Below are positions 34,321 to 42,625 of a stretch of DNA of 56,079 nucleotides, one piece after another (within the stretch, counting starts at the first letter, position 1; each line of letters opens with the position of its first letter). Source of the DNA: an uncultured Phycisphaerales bacterium (lineage in GTDB: Bacteria > Planctomycetota > Phycisphaerae > Tepidisphaerales > Tepidisphaeraceae); contig CAIQIQ010000066.1 in assembly GCA_903871935.1 (NCBI GenBank), forward strand, positions 1 to 56,079. The letters are read 5' to 3'. Both the position numbers and the translations under genes were made by a program. The notes beneath the pieces were generated by a model. That model made no database searches and was not told the DNA's origin. It saw only the letters and a list, made by a program, of their open reading frames with translations.

Positions 34321-34788
34321 ATGCTGACCCAGACCAGCGAGTACGCGTTGCGAGCCATGGTGTACCTCGCACGCAAGGGTGAGAACCACTACGCAGGCGT
34401 GAAAGAGATCGCCGCGGCAACCGATGTTCCCTCCAACTATCTGGCCAAGATTCTCCAGCAACTGGCTAAGACCGGCGTCCTGGAAAGCCAAAAGGGCTTC
34501 GGCGGCGGGTTTCGCATCGCCAACGAACTCAGTAAGATAAACCTGCTGGCAATCGTCGCCCCGCTGGAAAACGACAGCCGCTTCCATCGTTGCGTGCTGG
34601 GACAGCGGGAATGTAGTGATGAGATGGCCTGTCCGTTGCACGATGCCTGGAAACGCATCTGCAAGGAATATCTGGGAAGTCTGGAGAACACGACCCTGCA
34701 GGATGTGGCCGACTTCAAGCGCAAGGTGGAACCAGCGCAAGAGGCCCTGCCCAAAACCGGCAGCGACGTTGCGACCCCGGCCCCCTAG
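34321..34788 (+). CDS. Rrf2-family transcriptional regulator, probable Fe-S sensor
   Basis: 155 residues. N-terminal winged helix: SEYALRAMVYLARKGENHYAGVKEIAAATDVPSNYLAKILQQLAKTGVL, with the glycine-rich wing KGFGGGFRIA. Three cysteines at 91, 98 and 104 (C-X6-C-X5-C) match the Fe-S ligand cluster of IscR/NsrR-like sensors. It would sense iron-sulfur status, redox state or nitric oxide. The hybrid cluster protein gene, a frequent NsrR target, lies 10.5 kb further on. The gene directly downstream is a membrane protein of unknown role. The C-terminus is a short Ala/Pro tail. Confidence 0.93.
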   Translation: MLTQTSEYALRAMVYLARKGENHYAGVKEIAAATDVPSNYLAKILQQLAKTGVLESQKGFGGGFRIANELSKINLLAIVAPLENDSRFHRCVLGQRECSDEMACPLHDAWKRICKEYLGSLENTTLQDVADFKRKVEPAQEALPKTGSDVATPAP

Positions 34789-34835
34789 CTGGCTTTCTCA
34801 CCTGCTTTGACATGGTGCCAGGAAGGTAGCAAGTC

Positions 34836-35678
34836 ATGACGCAGCAGGCTCAAGAGCAGAAGAAACGCGATATCCCTCTTTGGCTGGGGATCGCTCTGGT
34901 CGTTCTCGGGGTGGGCATCGCCTCCTGGTTTGTCTGGTCACAGGTTTCCAATTTCTGGACCGGCCCCTCAGGCGTCTTCACCATTCAAGGTGTCGATCCC
35001 GCCGTCGCCAGGAGCCAGGCCGGCCCCCGGCGCCGGCAACCACAACCACCACCCGCCCGCCAGCTCTACGTCCGCCAGATCAACGACACCCATTGGCGCG
35101 CCCGAATCGGCATGTTCTCCCTCACCGCCGAAAAGCAGGCCGAAGCGCTCAAGATCAGCATCCTTGCCGGCACCGCCCAGATCATGCCCAAGGACCAGCC
35201 ATGGGTGTTTGCCGCCCGCAGCCGGCTCACGACCCAGGCCATCAAAGACATCGGCCTGACCGATCAGCAGGTCAAACAGTTCAAGGTGCTTCCTACCGCG
35301 GTGATGATCAACCTCAATGCCACCCCCGACCAGCTCAAGCCATTGACCGATCTGTTCACCAAATACATCGCCGTTCCAGCGGCCGAACGCGATCCCGTTG
35401 ACCGTCTCATCGCCACCGAACTCGATAAAACCGGAAAATCCCTGCTTCCCGCCACCAAGACCGCCCTGCAACAGCAATACGATGCCTTCCGAAAAACCGT
35501 CACCGATGCGCAGTGGGAAAAGCTAAAAGCCCTGGGCACCCTCCCCGTTCCGGCTCCTGCCGAAGCACCAGCCGCAGCACCGGCCCGCGCCCCCGCCACG
35601 ACCGCCGCCGCCGCACCGGCCGCTACCCCCGCACCCGCCCTGACTGCCGCCCCCACCACCACCCGCGCAAAGCCGTAG
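34836..35678 (+). CDS. Membrane-anchored protein with Ala/Pro-rich tail, family not recognised
   Basis: 280 residues; ATG preceded by AGGAAGG at suitable distance. One membrane helix near the N-terminus (IPLWLGIALVVLGVGIASWFVW), then a basic/proline linker (GPRRRQPQPPPARQ), then a helical domain (~75-225) with TAEKQAEALKISILAG, TTQAIKDIGLTDQQVKQFKVLPTAV and DAFRKTVTDAQWEKLKALG. The tail (~230-280) is almost pure Ala/Pro/Thr. The helical domain with Gln-rich turns recalls Spy/CpxP-like sequences, but that is only a resemblance. It lies 47 bp after the Rrf2 regulator on the same strand and may share its transcript. Confidence 0.8.
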   Translation: MTQQAQEQKKRDIPLWLGIALVVLGVGIASWFVWSQVSNFWTGPSGVFTIQGVDPAVARSQAGPRRRQPQPPPARQLYVRQINDTHWRARIGMFSLTAEKQAEALKISILAGTAQIMPKDQPWVFAARSRLTTQAIKDIGLTDQQVKQFKVLPTAVMINLNATPDQLKPLTDLFTKYIAVPAAERDPVDRLIATELDKTGKSLLPATKTALQQQYDAFRKTVTDAQWEKLKALGTLPVPAPAEAPAAAPARAPATTAAAAPAATPAPALTAAPTTTRAKP

Positions 35679-35700
35679 GTTAGGCGGTATAAATCCCATC

Positions 35701-37764
35701 GTGAGTCTGCCCAACGGCATCCCAATACCGCTGCCACTGGAGCGTTCGGACAAACCGGGCGCCCCGCAATCCGCATTCACCTTTCGCAGCATCGCCATCG
35801 GCACTCTCGCCGTTATCGCGATCTGCATGCTGGGCACCTTCAATGACCGGGTGGTCTTCAACACCTACCTGATCGGCAGCTTCTTTCCCCTCGCCATGGT
35901 CCTCGTGCTTTTCGGCCTGGTCGTGGTGGTCAACGGCCTTCTCCGCGCCACCAGCCCGCGCCACGCCATTTCCACCCCCGAACTCTCCGTCGTCCTCCTG
36001 ATGACGCTATTAGGCTGCGGAATCCCCTGCCAGGGCCTCTTCCGTTTCCTGCTTCCCATGATCATCAGCCCGTTCAGCTACGGAGTCGCCAACGCCAAGT
36101 TCTGGAACCTCTTCCATTCCATGGACCTGCCTGACTGGCTCTTCCCCGTCCCCTCAATCGCCGACGGCCGCAACCAACCCGTGATCAACAATTTCATCGG
36201 CCGGGTCCAGCCCGGCGATCCCATCCCCTACGCCGCCTGGTTCGCCCCCCTCGCCGGCTGGGGTGTATTCTGCGTCGCCTGGCTGCTCTGCCTGATCTCC
36301 ATGATGTGGATGTTCCGCCGCCAATGGGCATTGAACGAGCGCCTGCCCTTCCCTCTCGCCCAGATCGAAACCGCCCTGATCGCCCCGCCCCGCCAGGGTC
36401 GCCGCCTCAACGACCTCTTGGGCTCCCGCCTTTTCTGGACCGCCCTGCTTCTGATACTCATCCTCCAGAGCAGCGTCGCCCTCAATCGCTACTTCCCACG
36501 CAACATCCCGCTGATCCCCCTTAGGTACAACATCTCCACCATCATGGGCGATGAGCCTTGGAACCATTTCTCCGACTACGTCAAATCCGGCACCGTCTAC
36601 TTCACCTTCATCGGCATCGCCTTCTTCATCCAGACGCGCGTGAGTTTCACCCTCTGGGCCACGTACCTCCTGGCGCAAACCGCCACCGTCCAGCAGCGGA
36701 TGTACCAGAGCGACATCCCTTACGCTGCCTGGCGCGATCAGCACCTCGGCGCCACCCTGGCCTTCGTCGCCGGCTTCCTCTGGATCGGACGGGCCCACCT
36801 CGCCGCCGTCTTCCGCCAGTTCATCGGCCGGCCCGGCAATACCTCCCTCACCCGCAGCGAAAACTACCGCATCCCCGCCATTCTCTGCCTTCTGGGCATC
36901 TCCGGCATGGCCTCCTGGCTCCTCTACCTTCAGGTCCAGTGGTGGGTCATGCTTATGATCCTGGCCATGGTCATCCTCTCCCACCTGGTCACCGCCCGCT
37001 TCGTCGCCGAAACCGGCCTGCCCTTCATCCGCTCCGACCTCACCGCCTACCAGATGTACATGAACCTGCCTCCCAAGTCCTTCACCTCCCGCGACATCTT
37101 CTTCTCCGCCTACATGTACATCCTGGGCCCGGTCACCACCCGCGAAAGCGCGGCCGTTCTGGGGCAACATGGCATGATCGTCGCCGACAACTCCGGCGCT
37201 GACACCGCCAAATCCGCCTGGAAATTCGCCGCCGTCATCGTCTGGACACTGGTCCTCGCCTACGTCGTCGGCGCCTTCGCCGCCCTCTGGACCCATTACA
37301 CCTACGCCACCCCCATCTCCACCCACATCGCCTACTCCGTGCTCGATCCCCCCGCCATGGATCGCCCCAGCAGCGAACTGGTCGACCCGATGATCCAGCA
37401 GGCCGATGGCCAGTTCACCACCCGCGCCTATTCACCCGTCACCCATATGATCATCGGCGCAACCGTCTGCGGTACGCTGCAGACCGCCGCCCTGCGCTGG
37501 GCAAGCTGGCCATTGCTCCCCGTCGGCTACCTCTTCTGCAACTCCCCCTACATCGCCGAAGCCTGGTTCAGCCTCATGCTCGGCTGGCTCGCCAAGGTCC
37601 TGATCCTCAAGTATGGCGGTGTCAGCATCTACCAGAAAGCCCGCCCCCTCTTTGTGGGCCTGATCTTCGGCGAAGCCCTCGCCGCCGGCGTCTGGATGAT
37701 CATCAGCCTCATCCTTGCCACCTGCGGCTACGACTACCAGTCCATCCCCATGCTCCCGACGTAG
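35701..37764 (+). CDS. Multi-pass membrane protein, DUF6785/OPT-like
   Basis: 687 residues beginning with GTG at 35701. About 14 hydrophobic segments can be counted, including GSFFPLAMVLVLFGLVVVVNGLL, WFAPLAGWGVFCVAWLLCLISMMWMF and LLILILQSSVALNRYF. The overall plan, with GCGIPCQGLFRFLLPMI and ARFVAETGLPFIRSDL, fits the planctomycete membrane family annotated DUF6785/DUF6784, which looks like oligopeptide (OPT-type) transporters. The neighbouring GH20 and dipeptide epimerase genes would suit uptake of cell-wall peptides or glycopeptides. Family assignment is from memory and should be treated as moderate. Confidence 0.8.
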   Translation: MSLPNGIPIPLPLERSDKPGAPQSAFTFRSIAIGTLAVIAICMLGTFNDRVVFNTYLIGSFFPLAMVLVLFGLVVVVNGLLRATSPRHAISTPELSVVLLMTLLGCGIPCQGLFRFLLPMIISPFSYGVANAKFWNLFHSMDLPDWLFPVPSIADGRNQPVINNFIGRVQPGDPIPYAAWFAPLAGWGVFCVAWLLCLISMMWMFRRQWALNERLPFPLAQIETALIAPPRQGRRLNDLLGSRLFWTALLLILILQSSVALNRYFPRNIPLIPLRYNISTIMGDEPWNHFSDYVKSGTVYFTFIGIAFFIQTRVSFTLWATYLLAQTATVQQRMYQSDIPYAAWRDQHLGATLAFVAGFLWIGRAHLAAVFRQFIGRPGNTSLTRSENYRIPAILCLLGISGMASWLLYLQVQWWVMLMILAMVILSHLVTARFVAETGLPFIRSDLTAYQMYMNLPPKSFTSRDIFFSAYMYILGPVTTRESAAVLGQHGMIVADNSGADTAKSAWKFAAVIVWTLVLAYVVGAFAALWTHYTYATPISTHIAYSVLDPPAMDRPSSELVDPMIQQADGQFTTRAYSPVTHMIIGATVCGTLQTAALRWASWPLLPVGYLFCNSPYIAEAWFSLMLGWLAKVLILKYGGVSIYQKARPLFVGLIFGEALAAGVWMIISLILATCGYDYQSIPMLPT

Positions 37765-37833
37765 CCCCCGCGTCTCCGCAATCCGCCGTCCCACTTTGGC
37801 GGCCCAGCCCATGCTGGAGTAGACTCTCCTCCC

Positions 37834-38139
37834 ATGCAGCTATGGACGTCAGTCAAGACAAGGTGGACGCAGAACGAGAAGGGCACCCCCCTTTTCGTCT
37901 GCGAGTTTCGTTTCAAGGATGAATCCGTCAAGGAGATCTCCGTCCATATCACCGTTCCCTCCCGCCCGACCACCCAATCCAGAATTGCGGTAAGCGTCAG
38001 CATTGGCCATACCATGGATTACAACCTGTACCATCCCAGGCTGCACACCTGCGGCCATCTCGACCCCGCCTTCATTGAGAAATGGATCCGCCCCTGCGTG
38101 GAAGACACCCGTGAGCGGCTGGCCGCCGGAGCCAGGTGA
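37834..38139 (+). CDS. Small hypothetical protein
   Basis: 101 residues with coding-like third-position GC bias but no clear ribosome site. Beta-like strands (FVCEFRFKDESVKEISVHITVP; SRIAVSVSIGHTMDY) precede a helix (LDPAFIEKWIRPCVEDTRERL). Three cysteines, no known motif. It could be a real orphan protein or a chance frame; the composition of the first half favours a real gene. Confidence 0.5.
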   Translation: MQLWTSVKTRWTQNEKGTPLFVCEFRFKDESVKEISVHITVPSRPTTQSRIAVSVSIGHTMDYNLYHPRLHTCGHLDPAFIEKWIRPCVEDTRERLAAGAR

Positions 38140-38305
38140 CGCCCCGCGTACTCGCGGAAATCTTTGGTCTCCAATGCATGGCCCTCTCGCCTCCCGTCGC
38201 GGAATCCCATCTCCTCTCATTCGGCACGCCTGCGCCTTGAACCGCAGGGCCTGTCACACCGATAATGACCTTCAGTTCAATACGCCCTTCACAAAAGGAG
38301 AGAAC

Positions 38306-40306
38306 ATGGTGGCTGAAGTGATGCTGCTCCTCAAGCTCGCGCTCGTTCCCGAACCCCAAGAACTCTCCGCCGGTGACGGCGCCCTCAAAATCGAAGGACC
38401 AATGTGTGTGGTGGTAGATCGCAGCGCCTCGAAAGAGGACCGCTTCGCAGCGCAATACCTCGCCGAATGCCTCACCAAAGAGCACAAGCTTGTGGTCGAG
38501 GTCCTCGACACTCCCAAGCAGGGAACGGTACCCATCTACCTTTCTCGCGGAAAAGAACTGCCAGCCCAAGGCTATCGCCTGAACATCGCCGGCCAGGAGA
38601 TCCGCATCGCGGGCGCCGACGCGGCCGGCGTCTACTACGCCACGCAGACCCTGCGACAGTGCTTCCGCACCGACGCCATGGGCCTGAATCTGCCTCGCCT
38701 CTCCATCAAGGACTGGCCGGACCTGAAGTACCGCGCCATGCACTACGACACTAAACACCACCAGGACAAACAGGAGTACGTGCAAGACATGATCCGCGAC
38801 CTGGCCGCTTACAAGGCCAACGTGCTCGTCTGGGAGTGGGAAGACAAATTCGCCTATGAAAAGCACCCCGAGATCGGCGCGCCCGGGGCATTCACCAAAG
38901 CCCAGATGCAGGAACTCACGCGTTTCGCGGCCACCCACCACGTCCAGATCGTGCCGCTGGTGCAGGGCCTTGGCCATGTCTCCTTCATCCTCAAGCACCC
39001 GCAGTACCGGCCGCTCCGCGAAGTCGCCGACTCGGCCTGGCAGTTCTGCCCGCTCAAAGATGGCAGCTACCAGCTCCTCTTCGACCTCTGGGATGAGGCC
39101 ATCGACGCCACGCCCGGCAGTGAGTTCATGCACATCGGCTGCGATGAGACCTACGAGCTTGGCGTCGGCACCGAGTGCGGCTGCAAAGCCTTCGCCGACA
39201 AGTCCGGCAAGCACGCGCTCATGCAGATGTTCCTCAAGAAATGCATCGAACACGTGGAAAGCCGCGGCCGCAAGGCGCAGGCGTGGACCGACCATGAGGC
39301 GCCCGATCGTCACCCCTGGATCTACACGCCCAACCCCGGTATTGAGCCGCTGTGGCTGCCCTACTTCGCCAACGTGCAGAGTTCGATGTGGCGTAGCGAG
39401 CCGGGAAAAGCCGGCATCGGGTCATTCGCCGCAACATCGCAGACGATCACCCGGGCGATCAACGCCAAGAACACGGATGGTTCCATTACCACCTCGTGGG
39501 ATGATTCGGGCTTGCACATCCTGGCGTGGATGCCGCGCTTCATCTGCGCTGCAGAGTACTCGTGGAAGGGAAATGGCCGCGACCTCGATACCTGGCTGAA
39601 GCGCTTTTATGTCAGTTACTACGGCGACCAGGCCGCTGACATGCGCGAACTGTATGAAGGCATGCAGCAATCCTCCCTCTTCTGGTACGACACGTTGCAA
39701 CGGCGCGTGTGGCACTGGGGCGAGATCGGCAAGATGCACCTGCCCGACCTGCCGCGCGATGACTACGAATTCAGCGGCTATTGGCGCATGCAGTATCGCG
39801 ACCTGCTCGTCGCGGCCGCCCAGGAATCGCAACGGCTCACTCGCGAGCTGGCCATCATCGATGACAATCTCAAGCGCGACGTCCAGCACCGCTACGACCT
39901 CGAGGTCATGCGCACCTGTGTACGCCTGATGCAGCACAACGCCGGCACGTTCCTGATGCTGGCCGACCTGGAGGAAGAGCTGGGCGCAGGCTCGAACGAG
40001 CACTTTAAGGATCGCCCGGCCGCCTTGGCTCGGCTCAAAAAGGCACAGGCTCTGATTCAGGCCAACCTTGCCGAGCGCGCTCAGGTTTACAGGGAACTGG
40101 TCGCCAAATGGGATGAAACTCGCCTTCCCAAGGGGCTGTCCCTGCCGGACAAACCATTCGTCCATCACCGCGACCGCGCCCGCCACTTCGCCAACCGCAC
40201 GGCCGACATGAGCTACCTCATTCTCGATGAACAACTGTTGGACATGGAAGGCTATCTCGCCCGCCTCAACAGCTTCATCGCCAATTACCAGGCCAATCTG
40301 AAATAA
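38306..40306 (+). CDS. GH20 beta-N-acetylhexosaminidase-like protein
   Basis: 666 residues from the ATG at 38306, five bases after an AAGGAG site; the frame runs open further upstream without support. Residues ~1-125: GH20 domain 2 (PEPQELSAGDGALKIEG; YRLNIAGQEIRIAGADAAGVYYATQTLRQ). Residues ~135-460: TIM barrel with the catalytic pair Asp280-Glu281 in HIGCDETYELG and a substrate tryptophan region (TTSWDDSGLHILAWMPR). The C-terminal ~200 residues are helical. No obvious signal peptide, so possibly cytoplasmic and used in recycling of GlcNAc-containing muropeptides. Twelve to fourteen bases upstream of the epimerase gene. Confidence 0.88.
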   Translation: MVAEVMLLLKLALVPEPQELSAGDGALKIEGPMCVVVDRSASKEDRFAAQYLAECLTKEHKLVVEVLDTPKQGTVPIYLSRGKELPAQGYRLNIAGQEIRIAGADAAGVYYATQTLRQCFRTDAMGLNLPRLSIKDWPDLKYRAMHYDTKHHQDKQEYVQDMIRDLAAYKANVLVWEWEDKFAYEKHPEIGAPGAFTKAQMQELTRFAATHHVQIVPLVQGLGHVSFILKHPQYRPLREVADSAWQFCPLKDGSYQLLFDLWDEAIDATPGSEFMHIGCDETYELGVGTECGCKAFADKSGKHALMQMFLKKCIEHVESRGRKAQAWTDHEAPDRHPWIYTPNPGIEPLWLPYFANVQSSMWRSEPGKAGIGSFAATSQTITRAINAKNTDGSITTSWDDSGLHILAWMPRFICAAEYSWKGNGRDLDTWLKRFYVSYYGDQAADMRELYEGMQQSSLFWYDTLQRRVWHWGEIGKMHLPDLPRDDYEFSGYWRMQYRDLLVAAAQESQRLTRELAIIDDNLKRDVQHRYDLEVMRTCVRLMQHNAGTFLMLADLEEELGAGSNEHFKDRPAALARLKKAQALIQANLAERAQVYRELVAKWDETRLPKGLSLPDKPFVHHRDRARHFANRTADMSYLILDEQLLDMEGYLARLNSFIANYQANLK

Positions 40307-40320
40307 CTGGAGAAATAGCG

Positions 40321-41391
40321 ATGGCAGCGACAACCATTAAGAAAGTAACCATCGAACCGGTGGATGTTCCGCTGGAGCATCCCTTTACCATTGCCATCGG
40401 AGTGCAGTACGCCATCAAGACTGCTCTGATTACCGTTACTCTTGAGAACGGGGTAGTAGGTTACGGCGAAGCGGCGCCCCTGGAATCGATCAACGGCGAG
40501 AATCAGGCCACCGTCCTGGCAACACTCCATAGCTGCAAGGAATTCCTGCTTGGCAAGGATGTCGCCGACTATCGCAAGATCTCCCGGCATCTCAAGGGTG
40601 TTTTCTGGGCACAGGTTACCGCCCGCTGCGCGGTTGAGATGGCGATGCTCGATGCCTTCACCAAATCGGTTGGTCTTCCCTTGTACAAATTCCTGGGCGG
40701 CATGGAAGACAAGATCGAGACGGACTACACCGTCGACATTGTCACTCCCGCAATGGCGAGGGACAACGCTGCCAAGCTCGCAGCAAAGGGCTACAGGCTG
40801 CTCAAGATCAAGGTCGGCAAGAACATCGCCGAGGATATCGACAGGATCCTGGCCGTTACCCAAGGCGCTCCCGCCTGCGGCATTACCCTCGATGCCAACC
40901 AAGGCTTTTCGCCCATGGAGGCAATCAACTTCCTTGAGCAGCTTAAGAAGCACAACCTTCATCCCGTCCTCTTCGAGCAGCCGGTGGTAAAGCACGACCT
41001 GATGGGAATGAGATTCGTCAAAGACCACAGCTTCATCCCCATCGCGGCCGATGAATCCGTCTTTACCCCCGCCGATGCCATCAACGTTGCCCGGGCCGGC
41101 TGTGCCGATGTCATCAACATCAAGCTCATGAAGTCCGGGATCGTCGATGCGCTGGACATCGCCGCGATCGCCCGCAGCGCGAACCTGAAACTGATGATCG
41201 GCTGCATGCTGGAGACGAGGCTGGGCCTAGCCTGTTCCGTGCACTTTGCCGCAGGCCTGGGCGGCTTCGGCTTTGTCGACCTCGACCCTCACATCAACCC
41301 CGATCACGACCCCTTCACCGGCGGGCCCGATTTTGGCGATCCTCTGTACAGGCTTACCGACGTACCGGGCATCGGTGTGAGTAAGAGATAA
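40321..41391 (+). CDS. Dipeptide epimerase (enolase superfamily, L-Ala-D/L-Glu epimerase type)
   Basis: 356 residues. Enolase-superfamily residues: Lys162-x-Lys164 in LKIKVGK, metal ligands Asp191 (DANQGF), Glu219 (FEQP) and Asp244 (ADES), and Lys268 in INIKLMK as the second acid/base. The dipeptide-specific DxD appears as VDLDPH near the end. The enzyme converts L-Ala-D-Glu from cell wall into L-Ala-L-Glu for degradation. A GGAGAAA site lies before the ATG. With the GH20 gene it forms a two-gene peptidoglycan recycling unit. Confidence 0.94.
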   Translation: MAATTIKKVTIEPVDVPLEHPFTIAIGVQYAIKTALITVTLENGVVGYGEAAPLESINGENQATVLATLHSCKEFLLGKDVADYRKISRHLKGVFWAQVTARCAVEMAMLDAFTKSVGLPLYKFLGGMEDKIETDYTVDIVTPAMARDNAAKLAAKGYRLLKIKVGKNIAEDIDRILAVTQGAPACGITLDANQGFSPMEAINFLEQLKKHNLHPVLFEQPVVKHDLMGMRFVKDHSFIPIAADESVFTPADAINVARAGCADVINIKLMKSGIVDALDIAAIARSANLKLMIGCMLETRLGLACSVHFAAGLGGFGFVDLDPHINPDHDPFTGGPDFGDPLYRLTDVPGIGVSKR

Positions 41392-41510
41392 GCGATCCAA
41401 TGTCCATTCGGCAGTCTTCGGTGTGGCACGCAGAGTCCGATCCGCAGATCAGCGCAGATTCTCGCAGGACCCACTCAGCGCGGGTGACCCCACCGGCCGT
41501 CCGTTGGGCT

Positions 41511-41835
41511 GTGGATAAGTGACAGGTGCGCAGGTTCTCGGCGGGGGACCCCCATCGTCGTAAACCAATGTTGGGAATGAGCTTACGCTCGGATTCGGGG
41601 AGGAGGGGCGCAGGTTCGGGGCGATTGTGGATAACTCCGAGGAATAGCGGATTGCGGATTGCGGAAACGAATAGGCACACGGAGGGCAGACCAAAGGTGC
41701 GCAGGATCGAGAGAGAAGTCAGAAGACAGAAGCTCAGGAGTCAGAAGAGGGGAAATGTGCGCAGGTTCGCGTGCGCATCTTTGGGAGGTGCGTGAGATGG
41801 CTAACCGATGAGGCAAAGATGCTCAAGATCAGTGC
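41511..41835 (-). repeat. Noncoding repeat element, copy 2 (inverted)
   Basis: Reverse-complement partner of 33762-34032. Shared blocks: TGTGGATAAGTG at 41511, GCAGGTTCTCGGC at 41530, TGTGGATAACTC at 41627, the CAGAAGACAGAAG block at 41721-41734, and GCTCAAGATC at 41821. Copy 2 is ~55 bp longer because of extra sequence (for example 41641-41690). TGCGCAGG motifs recur at 41527, 41608 (variant), 41698 and 41758. Confidence 0.8.
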
Positions 41836-41997
41836 GCAACGGGCGCATTCCCGTGGACGGCAGTCCATGGGCGTTTGGGTGGCGCGGGTATTCGGTTTTC
41901 AAATAGCGTGGCAAGGTTGGGGCCAAGAGAGGGGAAAAAAGCACGTCTCCCCATATATAAGGGGTGTTTGGGAGGGGTACGGTTTTGGAAGTAAAGG

Positions 41998-42057
41998 AAT
42001 GGTAAGGGGTTAACGAAATCGAAAAATCTTTGCACTTTTTCAGACGGCAAGAAGATG
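41998..42057. repeat. Direct repeat, copy 1, flanking the Gly-rich gene
   Basis: The right half (42025-42057) matches 42441-42473 at 32 of 33 positions; the left half is ~70% similar. The pair brackets the small Gly/Lys-rich gene and its terminator. Confidence 0.75.
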
Positions 42058-42096
42058 GCACCCGTCCCAGTGCGACATGTAACGGTTGAATGATTT

Positions 42097-42126
42097 CGGG
42101 GAGCAGAGCGGAGGCCCTGCTCCCCG
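42097..42126 (-). terminator. Hairpin terminator of the Gly-rich gene
   Basis: CGGGGAGCAG (42097-42106) pairs perfectly with CTGCTCCCCG (42117-42126); on the minus strand it starts 15 bases after the TAG of the Gly-rich gene and is followed by AAATCATTC. Confidence 0.75.
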
Positions 42127-42140
42127 GATTGCGACGTATG

Positions 42141-42314
42141 CTACTTGCCGGGCTTTGATGGCGGGCTATTCTGTCGGCCGCCGCCGGAGGGTTGGCCGGT
42201 GGTGCTGGGCCAGCCGGCGCCTTGGCCGCCGCCCTTACCGCCACCACCGCCTTTGCCGCCTCCACTGCTGCCACCCTTGCCACCACCGCCGCCCTGGGAT
42301 CCACCTTTGCTCAT
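42141..42314 (-). CDS. 57-residue Gly/Lys-rich small protein
   Basis: Translates as MSKGGSQGGGGGKGGSSGGG continuing with K-G(5)-K-G(3) repeats, then GWPSTTGQPSGGGRQNSPPS and KPGK. The ATG at 42314 has an AAGGAG site five bases upstream and the stop is followed by a perfect hairpin, which together argue for a true gene despite its low complexity. Composition (half glycine, periodic lysine, one tryptophan) suggests a disordered nucleic-acid- or surface-binding peptide; no family is recognised. Overlapping frames in this GC-rich tract lack start and stop signals. The gene is bracketed by direct repeats at 41998-42057 and 42413-42473. Confidence 0.65.
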   Translation of the reverse strand: MSKGGSQGGGGGKGGSSGGGKGGGGGKGGGQGAGWPSTTGQPSGGGRQNSPPSKPGK

Positions 42315-42412
42315 AGCATCTCCTTACCTTGACCGTGCCGTATTGCACGTCAATAGCTAGACATTCATGCCGGCTGGACGTTAGGAGATAGCGTGAAAGA
42401 CGTGGAGATGAG

Positions 42413-42473
42413 TAATGACAAGGACTTACGCGCCGCGGAGAATCTTTGCACTTCTTCAGACGGCAAGAAGATG
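42413..42473. repeat. Direct repeat, copy 2, flanking the Gly-rich gene
   Basis: Partner of 41998-42057, same orientation, 415-416 bp apart. Between here and 42626 an imperfect inverted pair GACCCAAAGCG (42502 region) and its complement (42602-42612 region) also occurs; no further gene is seen in 42315-42625. Confidence 0.75.
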
Positions 42474-42625
42474 ATGCGGGGTCCCCCGCCGCCGACAGGC
42501 GGACCCAAAGCGTCGCCGCAGGCGACTTAGGGTAGATGGCGACCGCCGTGCGGGCGGTGTTGCGGCGCAATGGCACGACCGTCGCAGCCCAAGTTCAGCC
42601 GCCTCCGCGGCGCTTTGGGTCTCCG

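Noticed and set aside
33749..34327. 192-residue plus-strand frame over repeat copy 1, and 41526-41795 over copy 2
   Set aside because: The two repeat copies do not conserve a common reading frame and have indels that are not multiples of three; protein is low-complexity Pro/Ser.
36154..37326. 390-residue Gly/Asp/Glu-rich minus-strand frame
   Set aside because: Mirror of the membrane protein coding sequence (DUF6785-like); its acidic glycine-rich content is the complement of Ala/Pro/Leu codons.
33762..41835. CRISPR array suggested by regularly spaced CTGCGCACCT motifs
   Set aside because: The repeated core is only ~10 bases and degenerate, spacing varies from ~70 to 90, and the intervals are themselves conserved between copies, unlike spacers.
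41801..42304. 167-residue minus-strand frame overlapping the Gly-rich gene
   Set aside because: Different frame from the ORF with ribosome site and terminator; runs through the repeat and terminator regions and has no coding bias.
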